Shown here in pieces: positions 48,492-60,957 of a DNA stretch of 64,000 nucleotides. The stretch is from Bacteroidales bacterium UBA3696 (GTDB lineage: Bacteria; Bacteroidota; Bacteroidia; Bacteroidales; Paludibacteraceae). Every line of letters starts with the position of its first letter. Position 1 is the first letter of the stretch. The notes beneath the pieces were generated by a model that did no database searches, was not told the DNA's origin, and saw only the letters and a program-made list of their open reading frames with translations. Position numbers and translations under genes: made by a program. The stretch spans positions 5,701 to 69,700 of the forward strand of contig DFIN01000046.1 in the NCBI GenBank assembly GCA_002372135.1, in the 5' to 3' direction.

Positions 48492-49807
48492 TTGGATTGA
48501 AGTTTATGGATTAGTTCTTCCTGACTTACCAACTCCTGCTCCCCCTCTATCATATCTTTGAGCATTACTTGGTTAGAAGCCATTTCGTTGCTTCCCACAA
48601 TGGCCACGTATCGAATATTGTTGGCATCCGCATAACCGAGTTGCTTTTTCATCTTTGCCACATCGGGATATACCTCCACGCGCAACCCTTGCTCACGCAA
48701 GTAGCATGCCCAACGCATGGAATATCGCTGTTCAGCCTCACCCATTGCCACAAAGATGACCTGCGTCCTTGATTGGTCATTATCTATGGTATAGTTATGC
48801 AGCGTGTCCAACACATCATATATACGATCAATACCAAACGATATACCTACACCGCTCACGCCCGGCATACCGAATATACCCGTCAGGTTGTCATAACGAC
48901 CGCCTCCCGTAATACTGCCAATCTGTACGTCCAAGGCTTTCACCTCAAAGATAGCACCTGTGTAGTAGTTCAAACCGCGAGCCAAACACAAGTCCAACTC
49001 CACAGGCATTTTTATTCCTACCTCTTGGCAGAGAGAGAGTATATAGCGCGTTTCTTCCACGCCCTTTGTACCTATCTCGCTTCCGGCGAGCAACTGACCA
49101 ATGGCATCCAGTTTCTCTTCATTCGTACCGCTCAGGTGAAGAATGGGCTGCAATTTATCCACGGCTTCTTGGCTCAACCCCCTCTCTATCAACTCCTCAT
49201 TCACCTTGTCAATCCCTATCTTATCCAACTTATCAATAGCCACCGTGATGTCCACTATCTTATCCGGAGCACCTATCGTTTGGGCTATTCCCGCCAAGAT
49301 CTTGCGGTTATTCAGATGCAGACATACGCGTATATTCAAGCGGCTGAACACGGATTCTACAATCTGCACCAACTCCGCTTCACACAGCAACGAGTCCGTG
49401 CCTACTACATCCACATCGCACTGATAAAACTCACGGTAACGACCTTTTTGCGGACGATCAGCACGCCATACAGGCTGCATCTGAAAACGTTTGAAGGGGA
49501 AGGCTATCTCCTCACGATGTTGCACCACATAGCGCGCAAAGGGTACGGTCAAATCATATCGCAAACCCTTTTCGGGTGCCTCGTTCGCCTTTTCACCTGA
49601 GTTCTGAATGCGAAACAACAACTTATCTCCTTCCTCCCCGTACTTACCCATAAGAGTTGTCATCAGTTCCATTGCGGGCGTTTCAATCTGCTTGAAACCG
49701 TACAAAAGAAACACATCACGGATGGTGGATAAAATATAATTACGCATCCGCATATCAGCGGGACTAAAATCGCGAGTCCCTTTTGGAATGGATGGTTTTT
49801 GTGCCAT
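48488..49807 (-). CDS. hisS: Histidyl-tRNA synthetase
   Basis: It charges tRNA-His. Class II signatures are present: motif 1 region [11 protein letters not shown] and motif 2 [24 protein letters not shown]. The His-A loop ([15 protein letters not shown]) and motif 3 ([17 protein letters not shown]) follow. The anticodon-binding domain occupies the last 90 residues. 439 residues is normal. An AT-rich iterated leader precedes it. DUF1599 follows in the same transcript. Confidence 0.97.
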   Translation of the reverse strand: MAQKPSIPKGTRDFSPADMRMRNYILSTIRDVFLLYGFKQIETPAMELMTTLMGKYGEEGDKLLFRIQNSGEKANEAPEKGLRYDLTVPFARYVVQHREEIAFPFKRFQMQPVWRADRPQKGRYREFYQCDVDVVGTDSLLCEAELVQIVESVFSRLNIRVCLHLNNRKILAGIAQTIGAPDKIVDITVAIDKLDKIGIDKVNEELIERGLSQEAVDKLQPILHLSGTNEEKLDAIGQLLAGSEIGTKGVEETRYILSLCQEVGIKMPVELDLCLARGLNYYTGAIFEVKALDVQIGSITGGGRYDNLTGIFGMPGVSGVGISFGIDRIYDVLDTLHNYTIDNDQSRTQVIFVAMGEAEQRYSMRWACYLREQGLRVEVYPDVAKMKKQLGYADANNIRYVAIVGSNEMASNQVMLKDMIEGEQELVSQEELIHKLQSK

Positions 49808-49817
49808 AGAAGTGTGG

Positions 49818-49862
49818 GTTATGATTTAAGGATTTAAAGATTTGAAAATTTGAAGATTGTTC
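49818..49862. repeat. AT-rich iterated leader before hisS
   Basis: Reading toward hisS (minus strand), the leader repeats units like tcaaatcttt and taaatcc. It resembles the tpiA leader at 5766-5801. Unknown function. Confidence 0.4.
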
Positions 49863-49880
49863 TGCTCTTAAACATACTCT

Positions 49881-51119
49881 TTACGAGAATAAGTCAGCAT
49901 AAATAGTATCGGTTGCACCCAATTCGGACTGCACATACGCCGCCGCCTTCTGCCCCATCTCCTCGTGGTGCAACAGCATATCGTCCATTGCCTCCTTAAA
50001 CTCCTGATAATTACTTACCGACCGCGCTGCACCCGCTTGAATAAGTCCTTTGGCCTCACGGAAATGCCGATAATTGGGTCCGAAGGCTATCGGAATGCCC
50101 CATACAGCCGGTTCCAACGTATTGTGAATACCTACCCCAAAACCGCCACCTACATACGCTACCGTCGCATACTTATATATTTTTGAGAGCCACCCCATCG
50201 TATCCACTACCAATATCCGATTGACCATCAGACTATGTTTAGTAGCTTCGGTCAAGCGTACATAACGCCCCTCAAAATACTGAAATATAAGCCTAAGGTG
50301 TTCTTCATTCACCTCATGCGGCACGAGAACCAACTGCACATCTTCACGCTCTTCCATATACCGTGCCAACAACTGCTCATCCTTTGGCCAAGTACTTCCT
50401 GCCACTATTACCGGACGGGGCTGTTGCATCGCTTGCGGCATGATAAAGGCTTCCATCTCAGGTATTTTCTTCGCCTGCTTGGCTATCGCCTTCACGCGGT
50501 CAAATCGCGTATCGCCCGCCACTTTTACCTCGGTGATTCCATAGCGAGCCAACAACTGACGAGAAGACTCATCTTGCACATACAAACGGGTGAAGTAGGT
50601 CAGCAAACGGAGATACCCCTTGCCCCAAGGAAGAAAGAACAACTGCTTGGGACGAAAAATGGCACTGATCAAGTATGTCGGTATCTGCCTGTCATGCAAC
50701 GCTTTGAGATAAGGTTTCCAAAACTCGTACTTGACGAATATGGCCATCTGAGGTTGCAATGCGTCCAAGAAAACGGTTGCATTCCTATTCGTAGCAAACG
50801 GCAGATAAAGCACCTTATTCACTTGCTTGTCGTTCTTGCACATCTCATAGCCGGACGGGGAGAAGAAAGTCAGCACTATACGTTTGTGCGGCTGCTGCTT
50901 GCGAAGCTTCTCAATGATGGGACGCGCTTGCTCGGCTTCGCCCACAGAAGCCGCATGCACCCATATACACCCCCGCAAAGACTCCACTTGCTTGCGCTCC
51001 TCTTCATCCTTCGACTGCAGATACGCCAGCGTCTGCGCCTGACCGGCTACCAATAAGCGAGCCTTGCGATGCCCCAACAGAGCGGCTATACGAACCAATA
51101 AGAAATATAGTTTCATCAC
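49881..51119 (-). CDS. waaA: 3-deoxy-D-manno-octulosonic acid transferase
   Basis: It transfers Kdo to lipid IVA at the inner membrane, an essential lipopolysaccharide step. An N-terminal membrane segment precedes the GT30 domain with the catalytic Glu in HAASVGEAEQARP, KYEFWKPY and VAGDTRFDRV. A C-terminal GGFGVGIHNTLEPAVWG motif binds CMP-Kdo. 412 residues is normal. It probably has its own promoter behind galK. Confidence 0.95.
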   Translation of the reverse strand: MMKLYFLLVRIAALLGHRKARLLVAGQAQTLAYLQSKDEEERKQVESLRGCIWVHAASVGEAEQARPIIEKLRKQQPHKRIVLTFFSPSGYEMCKNDKQVNKVLYLPFATNRNATVFLDALQPQMAIFVKYEFWKPYLKALHDRQIPTYLISAIFRPKQLFFLPWGKGYLRLLTYFTRLYVQDESSRQLLARYGITEVKVAGDTRFDRVKAIAKQAKKIPEMEAFIMPQAMQQPRPVIVAGSTWPKDEQLLARYMEEREDVQLVLVPHEVNEEHLRLIFQYFEGRYVRLTEATKHSLMVNRILVVDTMGWLSKIYKYATVAYVGGGFGVGIHNTLEPAVWGIPIAFGPNYRHFREAKGLIQAGAARSVSNYQEFKEAMDDMLLHHEEMGQKAAAYVQSELGATDTIYADLFS

Positions 51120-51144
51120 ATTTCAATATCCCTGTTTAACGCCG

Positions 51145-51152
51145 CAAAAGTA
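51145..51152 (-). promoter_or_regulatory. Probable -7 box of waaA
   Basis: TACTTTTG on the minus strand lies about 25 bases upstream of the waaA start. No TTTG is seen at the -33 distance, so this is a weaker match. Confidence 0.4.
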
Positions 51153-51156
51153 GTAC

Positions 51157-52269
51157 TTATCCTTGAATTTCCGATACCCCATTACCTATTTTGGCAACAT
51201 AAAATTCGGCATCAATCCCCGTTTCATCCTTATATCGCTGTCCCACTATCCGGCGGAAAGCAGGTATATGCTCATTCCGAACCAGCGATACCGTACAGCC
51301 TCCAAAGCCGCCGCCCGTCATCCGGCTGCCCAAAACACCTTCCACCTGCCAAGCCGTTTCTGCCAGCAGGTCCAGATTATGTCCTGTTACCTCATAGTCG
51401 TCCCGCAACGAACAATGGCTGGCGTTCATCAGTTGACCAAAAGTAACTATATCGCCGCTTTGTAGCGCACGAACCGCCTGACGCGTTCGTTCACACTCAC
51501 TTACCACATGACGTGCACGACGATGTATGGTCGGATCGGTGAGCGTATGCTCTACTTTGTTAAACGCATCCGTAGTCAATTCCGCCAACCTGCGAATAGG
51601 CAACTTTTTACTGATCATTGCTACCGCCTGCTCGCACTCTCTTACCCGCTCGTTGTACGTACCTGCATCCAGTTTATGCGGGCTGTGACTATTGGTCAGC
51701 ACAATGGATATACCATCCATACGGACAGGTACATAGTCAAATTCCAGCGTCTCGCAATTCAAATAAATAGCATGATTGGCTTTACCCCAAGAGGACACGA
51801 ATTGGTCCATGATACCGCAATTCACTCCGGCATAGCGATGTTCGCACTCTTGCGCCAATTGCGCTATTTGGGTGCGAGTAAGTCCGGCATGCAGCAACTC
51901 GTTAAAAGCGAACGCCGTAACTACTTCTATGGAAGCCGATGACGACAATCCCGCTCCTTGCGGCACATTGCCCTCAAAGACCATATCATAACCACAAGGT
52001 AAGCCGCCTATCTTCTTGGATAACAAGGCTATACAACCCAACGGATAATTAGCCCACAAGCGGTTAGGCAACGGCTGAAACGCTTCATCTATTGACACTT
52101 CTACAACCTCAGGCATATTCGCCGACCTAAATCGAAGCACGCGATCCGAATTAGAAGTAATGGTCAAAGTTGTTCCCATATCAAGGGCACAAGGAAAGAC
52201 GAACCCACCATTATAATCGGTGTGTTCGCCTATCAGATTAACGCGCCCGGGAGCAAAAAAAGTGCTCAT
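51157..52269 (-). CDS. galK: Galactokinase
   Basis: It phosphorylates alpha-galactose at C1 with ATP. GHMP kinase signatures are clear: APGRVNLIGEHTDYNGGFV at the start, QGAGLSSSASIEV and GGGFGGCTV. 370 residues is normal. The start overlaps the efp stop by one base; the upstream in-frame ATG at 52287 lies inside efp and is not preferred. No galT adjoins. Confidence 0.96.
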   Translation of the reverse strand: MSTFFAPGRVNLIGEHTDYNGGFVFPCALDMGTTLTITSNSDRVLRFRSANMPEVVEVSIDEAFQPLPNRLWANYPLGCIALLSKKIGGLPCGYDMVFEGNVPQGAGLSSSASIEVVTAFAFNELLHAGLTRTQIAQLAQECEHRYAGVNCGIMDQFVSSWGKANHAIYLNCETLEFDYVPVRMDGISIVLTNSHSPHKLDAGTYNERVRECEQAVAMISKKLPIRRLAELTTDAFNKVEHTLTDPTIHRRARHVVSECERTRQAVRALQSGDIVTFGQLMNASHCSLRDDYEVTGHNLDLLAETAWQVEGVLGSRMTGGGFGGCTVSLVRNEHIPAFRRIVGQRYKDETGIDAEFYVAKIGNGVSEIQG

Positions 52270-52832
52270 CAGCGTACGCGTTCGCAATAACTACCATCGC
52301 GTGTATCCACGCGAATGATCTCACCTTCGTTAATAAAGAGAGGTACACGAATCTCGGCACCCGTTTCCAATTTAGCGGGTTTGAGTGTGTTGGTAGCCGT
52401 ATCACCTTTCAAGCCCGGCTCGGTGTAAGCCACTGCCAACTCCACTTTGGTAGGCAACTCGGCAAAAAGAATGGTATCCGTCGAAGCGTCCGAAACGACA
52501 TCGCACACAAATCCTTCCTTCAAGAAATCCACACCCGTAATCAGATCGTGAGCGATAGGCACTTGCTCATAAGTCTCTTGGTTCATAAAGATATAGTCCT
52601 GACCATCAGCATACAGGTATTGGTACGGGCGACGCTCTACGCGCACGTCTTCCAATTTCTCGCCGATATTGAAACGACGCTCCAATACGCGACCGTCCAC
52701 TACATCTTTGAATTTAACGCGCATGATGGTATTACCCTTTCCGGGCTTTACGTGCAGAAACTCTATCACGAAATACAAACGACCGTCCATACGGATGCAA
52801 ACGCCGTTCTTGATGTCTTGTGAGTTAATCAT
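52269..52832 (-). CDS. efp: Elongation factor P
   Basis: It relieves ribosome stalling at polyproline. Three OB-like domains fit 187 residues. The modification site Lys lies in VKPGKGNTIMR. The C-terminal VPLFINEGEIIRVDTRDGSY is a clear EF-P signature. It is upstream of galK and overlaps it by one base. Confidence 0.97.
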   Translation of the reverse strand: MINSQDIKNGVCIRMDGRLYFVIEFLHVKPGKGNTIMRVKFKDVVDGRVLERRFNIGEKLEDVRVERRPYQYLYADGQDYIFMNQETYEQVPIAHDLITGVDFLKEGFVCDVVSDASTDTILFAELPTKVELAVAYTEPGLKGDTATNTLKPAKLETGAEIRVPLFINEGEIIRVDTRDGSYCERVR

Positions 52833-52859
52833 AAATCAATCGTGGTTTTATATTATGGG

Positions 52860-53276
52860 TTATTTGCTCATTTCGGCTTTTGTATCGCTTACAGCCTTGG
52901 CTAATTGTTGAGCCAACGACGTCCAACGCGACACTTGGTCGGACGACATGGAACTCTTAAGAGATTCCAACTGGCTACCTACTCCGTTAGCATCTTGCAG
53001 GAGTTGAGCCGCTTGGGTGGCAGCACTGATCTTGGTCAGCGGATCACCGCTACGCAAAGCCTTGTATGCATCGATGTACTTACCGATATATTGGTCGTAC
53101 AGATTCAACAGGTTGTCAATCTTGGTTGCCACATTGGAAGCGGCAGCCACGGCTTGATTAGTTACGGACGTTGTAGCAGCAGAGGAAGCCGAAGAAGCAG
53201 TTGTTTTGGACAACGAACTGCATGCCATCATAGAGCATGCCAAAACGGAAAAGAGAATAATTTGAACTTTTTTCAT
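52860..53276 (-). CDS. Small helical envelope lipoprotein
   Basis: Lipobox LACSMMAC, then a Ser/Thr/Ala-rich stretch and a helical core (ITNQAVAAASNVATKIDNLLNLYDQYI, SQLESLKSSMSSDQVSRW). 138 residues; no recognised family. The ATG at 53276 gives the signal peptide MKKVQIILFSVLACSMMAC. It reads toward efp with a 27-base gap and may be cotranscribed. Confidence 0.75.
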   Translation of the reverse strand: MKKVQIILFSVLACSMMACSSLSKTTASSASSAATTSVTNQAVAAASNVATKIDNLLNLYDQYIGKYIDAYKALRSGDPLTKISAATQAAQLLQDANGVGSQLESLKSSMSSDQVSRWTSLAQQLAKAVSDTKAEMSK

Positions 53277-53321
53277 TATTGTATGTGTTTTAGAAATATA
53301 CTGTCTCACTCTTTCGGACGG

Positions 53322-55826
<2,505 letters not shown>

Positions 55827-55837
<11 letters not shown>

Positions 55838-57272
55838 GGCCATTCTAATATTGTATCTGTTATTTATACCTGTCCTCCTATTCGCTCGGAATAGGCAGGA
55901 TAGAATCGATACAGTATCTACAATACCTACCAAAAAAGGATGGACTTTCGCCGTTTTACCCTCCGTAGGCTACGATGCCGACTTAGGGTTTCAGGGCGGT
56001 GTATTGACCAATGTATATGACTTTGGAGATGGTACTCACTATCCGGACTACCGTCAATCCTTCTTCTTGGAAGCCTCCTACTCCACCAAACACTACGGCA
56101 CGATCCGCTTCAATTACGACACCAAATTCCTCATTCCGCACTACCACCTCATTGTAGATGCCACCTATTTGCCCGATGCAATGTGCGATTTCTACGGATT
56201 CAACGGGTATCAAAGCAAGTACCAATACGAATGGCACCACTGGAACCGGCATCCCGAGCGAATGGATACAGTCAACTACCTCTCACGGGCTTTCTACAAG
56301 TACAAACGCGATTTCGTGCGCGTCAGCGTAGATATGGACAGAGACCTTTCGCCGCACTGGCGAATCAATTTTGGAGCCGGTGTGCTGGGCTACATGACCG
56401 GACGATGCGACTTCGCACGCATTAACGCCTTCCATCTTAACGATAGCACCAAGTACTTGCCCGACATTGAGTGCCTATATGATAAGTATGTCCGCTGGGG
56501 GCTGATAGACCATTCGGAAACGAAAGGCGGTTGGCATCCTTACGCACGCATTGGCGTAACCTACGACACGCGCGACCAACAAGCAGGTCCCACACAAGGC
56601 ATTTATGCCGATGCATTCTTCACCTATACATTAGCGTATGATAGCCCCACCTATGGCAACCAAGCCGATGCCGGATTTAATCACCTAAGTTTTAACGCTA
56701 CTTTTCGGCATTACATTCCCGTCTATCGCAACCGTATCGTTTTTGCCTACCGCATAGGTACTCAGAACATTCTGTGGGGCAAAAGCCCCTATTACCTCAA
56801 TACCTACCTCAATACGCTGTTCATCCAACGCGTTTTATACGAAGGGTTAGGTGGCGGCAATTCGCTACGCGGGGTACTGCGCAACCGTATATTAGCCAAC
56901 GGATACGCATATACCAATATTGAGTTTCGTTTTCGTATTGTGGACTTTGATTTGTTCAAGCAGCACTTTTACGTGGGTTGCAATCCCTTTTTTGATATGG
57001 GCATTATCACGCAACCCTATCTCATAGACGAAACCGCCATCCGCCAACAAATTGCAACGACCAACCTGCAATATGGAGTATCGGACGATGCGGATGACTT
57101 TTTCTCGTTTGACAAAAAAGATGCCTACCGACCGCATCTGTCGGCAGGCATCGGACTAAAAGTCGCTATGAACGAGAACTTTATTCTCTCGGTGGATTGG
57201 GCAGCCGCATTCTCCAAACAAGACTCACGCGACTACACCAATTTCTACGTCAAGATGGGCTATCTCTTCTAA
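55827..57272 (+). CDS. Omp85/BamA-TamA-like barrel protein without POTRA domains
   Basis: The signal peptide ends near LLFARN. The rest is an outer-membrane barrel of about 460 residues (GVTYDTRDQQAGPTQGIYAD and GGGNSLRGVLRNRILANGYAY are close to the surface-antigen/Omp85 motifs, including the LRG of L6). No POTRA domains precede the barrel. Such short Omp85-like proteins in Bacteroidota are of uncertain role. A link to TamB is possible but not shown. It overlaps the DUF819 gene by 11 bases. Confidence 0.75.
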
Positions 57273-57293
57273 TTGAGAAGCGATATAATCTAT

Positions 57294-58238
57294 TCACTCC
57301 CCGGCTCGGGTCTCCAAAAGAACTGCCTCCCCGTTGACGGGAATTAGTGCTATGTCGGGCAGGCAGGCAGGGATAAGGCAGGTTTGACCCGCACTGAGCG
57401 TTTGCTGCCCATCTTCATATTCCACCGTAACAGATCCTTCCAAACACATATAGACCACAAACGAGTCATAGGGTGCATAATCGCGCTGCAGCGTTTGATT
57501 GATATGCAGACGATTAGTGACAAAATGGGGGTCATTGACCAATCGTTCAACGCTTTGTTGTCCCTTGGTCGTAACTAACGGTTCAGCCATACGGTTGTAC
57601 TGCAATACGTGCAACGCTTCCGCCACATGCAGCGGACGTAACTTGCCATCCACTCCGAGGCGATTGTAATCATACAGCCGGTAGGTCGTGTCGCTCGTTT
57701 GCTGTATTTCCGCCACCTGCGTTCCTTTCCTGAGTGCATGCACAGTGCCTGCTTCTATGAGTGCCACATCTCCCTTCTTGACAGGAACCATTTGCAGCAA
57801 ATCCATTATAGTATTGCTTTGCAAACTTGCAGCCACCTCTGCCGCATTAGTTGACTTGTTGAAGCCCAATACGATAGAAGCCTCATCGGTAGCTTTCGTG
57901 ACCACCCACATCTCTGTTTTGCCGAAAGCGGGAGCGTCTTCTTCGTTTTCGCATGCCATAGCCGCAGCCTGCTCATCGTTCGGATGAACCTGTATGCTGA
58001 GGTCGTCTTGAGCATCAATGATCTTAAAGAGCAAGGGGAAGTGCAAGCCGTACCGGTCATAGACTCTGCCGCCCACTAATTCGTCCATATACACTTCCAA
58101 CACTTCGCTGAGCGTGTTGCCCTCAAGAAAACCATTGCACACTACCGACTGATCCTCTCCGTAGCCGGACAACGACCATATCTCCTTACCCCAAATTTTG
58201 GGCTTTACTATTGGTTGAAAAAGAAGCGGATATAACAT
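57294..58238 (-). CDS. manA: Mannose-6-phosphate isomerase, class I
   Basis: It interconverts mannose 6-phosphate and fructose 6-phosphate. The zinc ligands lie in IQVHPNDEQA, GKTEMWVV and EAGTVHALRKG. 314 residues, the short class I type. The ATG at 58238 is 6 bases behind the galE stop and is preferred over 58280. It provides mannose-6-phosphate for GDP-sugar and surface glycan formation. Confidence 0.94.
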   Translation of the reverse strand: MLYPLLFQPIVKPKIWGKEIWSLSGYGEDQSVVCNGFLEGNTLSEVLEVYMDELVGGRVYDRYGLHFPLLFKIIDAQDDLSIQVHPNDEQAAAMACENEEDAPAFGKTEMWVVTKATDEASIVLGFNKSTNAAEVAASLQSNTIMDLLQMVPVKKGDVALIEAGTVHALRKGTQVAEIQQTSDTTYRLYDYNRLGVDGKLRPLHVAEALHVLQYNRMAEPLVTTKGQQSVERLVNDPHFVTNRLHINQTLQRDYAPYDSFVVYMCLEGSVTVEYEDGQQTLSAGQTCLIPACLPDIALIPVNGEAVLLETRAGE

Positions 58239-58243
58239 AATAA

Positions 58244-59302
58244 CTACTGAATATGACGAATACGTTTTTCCCAATTCCACGCAGAGAGCAGCACTTGCTC
58301 AATGGGCGTCTCGGCTTTCCAACCTAACACGCGATTAGCTTTCTCGGGTGATGCCCAAACTTGCTCTATATCGCCTTCGCGACGACCTACAATCTCATAG
58401 GGAATGTTCTGACCGGTTACACGCATGAATGTATTTACTATCTCTAACACGGATAGCCCTCTACCTGTACCAAGATTGAACACTTCCACACGCTCAGCGT
58501 CGGGGGGAGTTATCGTTTCTTGCAGGGCATTGGAGAGCATACGCTCCACGGCTTTCACGTGGGCTTTAGCCAGGTCCACCACATAGATATAGTCGCGAAT
58601 ACACGAACCATCGGGCGTATGGTAATCATTGCCGAACACGCGCAGTTTATCGCGTAATCCGGCGGCTGTTTGCGTTACAAATGGTAACAAATTATTGGGC
58701 ACGCCATTGGGCTGTTCACCAATCAAGGCTGAGGGATGAGCACCTATAGGATTAAAGTATCGCAACAACGTAACTCGCAATTCCTTATGGGCATACGCAG
58801 CAGCATAGAGTATATCCTCATTCACCTGCTTGGTATGTCCGTAGGGCGACAAGGCTTTTTGAACAGGTGCCAATTCGCTAACAGGCAGATGTTCCTTGTC
58901 GGGCTGACCATAGACGGTACATGAAGACGAAAAAACAATATGATGCACGCCAAAGCGCAGCATCATATCTAGTACATTGAGCAGCGAACCTATATTATTG
59001 CGATAGTAAAGCAGCGGTTTTTCCACGGATTCGCCAACCGCCTTGCTGGCAGCAAAATGAATGACAGCATCAAGGGGAGCATGCTTTTCAAACACCTTTG
59101 TCAGAGCCTGCTTGTCCAAGCAGTCCACCTCTTCTAATATAGGTCTTTTTCCCGTAATAGCGGCTATACCGTCCACTACCTCGCGGTTCGAATTGCTCAA
59201 GTTATCTACTATGACCACTTCGTAGCCACCCTCCATCAGGCTCACCACGGTATGCGAACCAATATAACCGGTACCGCCAGTTACCAAAACCTTTTTAGCC
59301 AT
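58244..59302 (-). CDS. galE: UDP-glucose 4-epimerase
   Basis: It interconverts UDP-galactose and UDP-glucose. NAD site VTGGTGYIGSHTVVSL, Ser of FSSSCTVYG and the Tyr-Lys pair in PYGHTKQ are conserved. 352 residues is normal. It lies between a nucleotidyltransferase and manA, a sugar-nucleotide block. Confidence 0.96.
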   Translation of the reverse strand: MAKKVLVTGGTGYIGSHTVVSLMEGGYEVVIVDNLSNSNREVVDGIAAITGKRPILEEVDCLDKQALTKVFEKHAPLDAVIHFAASKAVGESVEKPLLYYRNNIGSLLNVLDMMLRFGVHHIVFSSSCTVYGQPDKEHLPVSELAPVQKALSPYGHTKQVNEDILYAAAYAHKELRVTLLRYFNPIGAHPSALIGEQPNGVPNNLLPFVTQTAAGLRDKLRVFGNDYHTPDGSCIRDYIYVVDLAKAHVKAVERMLSNALQETITPPDAERVEVFNLGTGRGLSVLEIVNTFMRVTGQNIPYEIVGRREGDIEQVWASPEKANRVLGWKAETPIEQVLLSAWNWEKRIRHIQ

Positions 59303-59335
59303 AACTAAGGTTGATTAGTATGAATAATGCCGCGG

Positions 59336-60235
59336 CTAAAACAGCCGTTGCGGATAAACTCCTTGCTTGATGAGTTGGTTGAGTTTCATGATGACCTGCT
59401 CGCGGTCGTCAGCATAGGTAACGCCAAACCATTTGGACGGAGTGTCTAATACTTTACAGGTAGCTTTGCCCGAGCGAATCATATCATTCACCACGGTAGG
59501 GATATAAAACTCTTTCTTCAACTCCTGACCATACTCCTTCAAGAACTGACAAAAAGCAGCCTCACTATACGCAAAGTAGTCGGGTGTGAATCCCCACATA
59601 TTCATAGACACAGGAGTATTGGGTTCCAACACCGTATCCGTTCCGTCTTCGGTATAGACCACCGTATTTCCTACTGCCTCGATATGGGTACGCTCCACCA
59701 CATCGGTCAGGTAGCCGTTCTTATCCGTAGTACATACTCCGCGGCTGACACTACCGTTCTCGCTGAGGGTATTGGCAACGCGATAGCCAACCATACAATA
59801 ACGACCTTGCTGTCCCTCCACATTCTTTAAGAAATCAGCCAAGACTTCAAATGACTCTTTGCCATAGAAGTCGTCGGCATTGATGACAGCAAAAGGTTCG
59901 TTAATCAAGTCTTTTCCCATCAATACGGCATGATTGGTTCCCCAAGGTTTGGTGCGTTCGCGGTTGTAAGAATAGCCGGCGGGCACTTTATCTATTGACT
60001 GAAAACAGATTTCACAGGGCACTTGATGGGCATATTTGGCCAGAACCACTTGGCGAAAATCAGCTTCAAAGTCTTTGCGGATGACAAAGACTATTTTGCC
60101 GAAACCTGCTCGCAAGGCATCAAAGACGCTATAGTCCATGATGGTTTCTCCACTGGGTCCCAGACCATCGATTTGTTTAAGTCCGCCATAGCGGCTTCCC
60201 ATTCCTGCCGCTAAAATGAATAAGGTGGGTTGCAT
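59336..60235 (-). CDS. Sugar-1-phosphate nucleotidyltransferase, GalU-like
   Basis: An NTP-transferase fold of 299 residues. The nucleotide loop LAAGMGSRYGGLKQI and the metal-binding NADDFYGKES are clear. Bacteroidota relatives near galE are often called GalU-like. With no galT in the window it may activate hexose 1-phosphates; that is inference. It overlaps the aspartokinase gene by 25 bases. Confidence 0.88.
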   Translation of the reverse strand: MQPTLFILAAGMGSRYGGLKQIDGLGPSGETIMDYSVFDALRAGFGKIVFVIRKDFEADFRQVVLAKYAHQVPCEICFQSIDKVPAGYSYNRERTKPWGTNHAVLMGKDLINEPFAVINADDFYGKESFEVLADFLKNVEGQQGRYCMVGYRVANTLSENGSVSRGVCTTDKNGYLTDVVERTHIEAVGNTVVYTEDGTDTVLEPNTPVSMNMWGFTPDYFAYSEAAFCQFLKEYGQELKKEFYIPTVVNDMIRSGKATCKVLDTPSKWFGVTYADDREQVIMKLNQLIKQGVYPQRLF

Positions 60236-60957
60236 ATTATCGTTCCCGCTTCGTCGGGATGCAAAAAAGGTTTCACAAAAAGGGGTATATTTTTTTCGCG
60301 CAAGGGAGCAATGGTTTTGGGGTGGATGACTTGTGCTCCACGGGCTAAAATTTGCTCTATCTCGTCATACGTCAGTTGAGATAGCAGTTGCGCATCGCGA
60401 TGACGAATCGGGTCGGCAGTCATTACGCCGGGCACATCTTTCCACAGCGTAACCGACTTAGCGTTCAGCATATTAGCCAACAAGGCGGCTGTATAGTCCG
60501 ACCCTTCTCTGCCTAATGTGGTGCGTTTACCTGCCGCAGTACCACCTATAAAACCTTGCGTAACATAGACGCGAGCCGGATGCGTTCGCATAAAACTACG
60601 AAGCAACCGCTCGGACACGTCCTTGTTCACTTTGGCTTCACGATACGTACTATCCGTAATCAATACCTGCGTGATATCTATCCACACATTGCTTATGCCT
60701 TGGTGATTGAGGTACGCACTCACGATGCGGGTGGACTGCAATTCGCCGGTGCTGACAACTTGGTCGTACAACTCGTCAAAATCCTTCAAGTCGTATTCGC
60801 AGAGGGCACGGGTCAGACCCTCCAACGCATTGGTGGTCTTTCCCATAGCCGACACGACTACTATAAGCGGTTCCTGCTCCTGCTCTACGATGCGTGCCAA
60901 GTTGCGGATGCCTTCGGCATCTCGGACAGAAGCACCGCCGAATTTATAGACATTCAT
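60211..60957 (-). CDS. Aspartokinase catalytic domain without ACT domains
   Basis: It would phosphorylate aspartate in the lysine/threonine/methionine pathway. The amino-acid kinase domain is complete: VYKFGGASVRDAEG, VVSAMGKTTNALE, TLGREGSDYTAALLA, WKDVPGVMTADP and VIHPKTIAPL. It stops at CNPPYSF just after the catalytic fold, at 248 residues, where usual enzymes (about 400-450) continue with two ACT domains for feedback control. It overlaps ribH by 4 bases and the nucleotidyltransferase by 25. The further upstream start at 61134 lies in ribH and is rejected. Confidence 0.88.
   Translation of the reverse strand: MNVYKFGGASVRDAEGIRNLARIVEQEQEPLIVVVSAMGKTTNALEGLTRALCEYDLKDFDELYDQVVSTGELQSTRIVSAYLNHQGISNVWIDITQVLITDSTYREAKVNKDVSERLLRSFMRTHPARVYVTQGFIGGTAAGKRTTLGREGSDYTAALLANMLNAKSVTLWKDVPGVMTADPIRHRDAQLLSQLTYDEIEQILARGAQVIHPKTIAPLREKNIPLFVKPFLHPDEAGTIICNPPYSF

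Noticed and set aside
48773..49600. 275-codon open frame opposite hisS
   Set aside because: It lies wholly inside hisS on the opposite strand, has no family signature, and its composition follows from hisS codon usage.
50235..51056. 273-codon open frame opposite waaA
   Set aside because: Antisense to a well-supported gene and no recognisable motif.
57258..57283. Small hairpin between the Omp85-like gene and manA
   Set aside because: The stem (cttct with agaag) is only 5 bp and has no T run, so it is not called a terminator.
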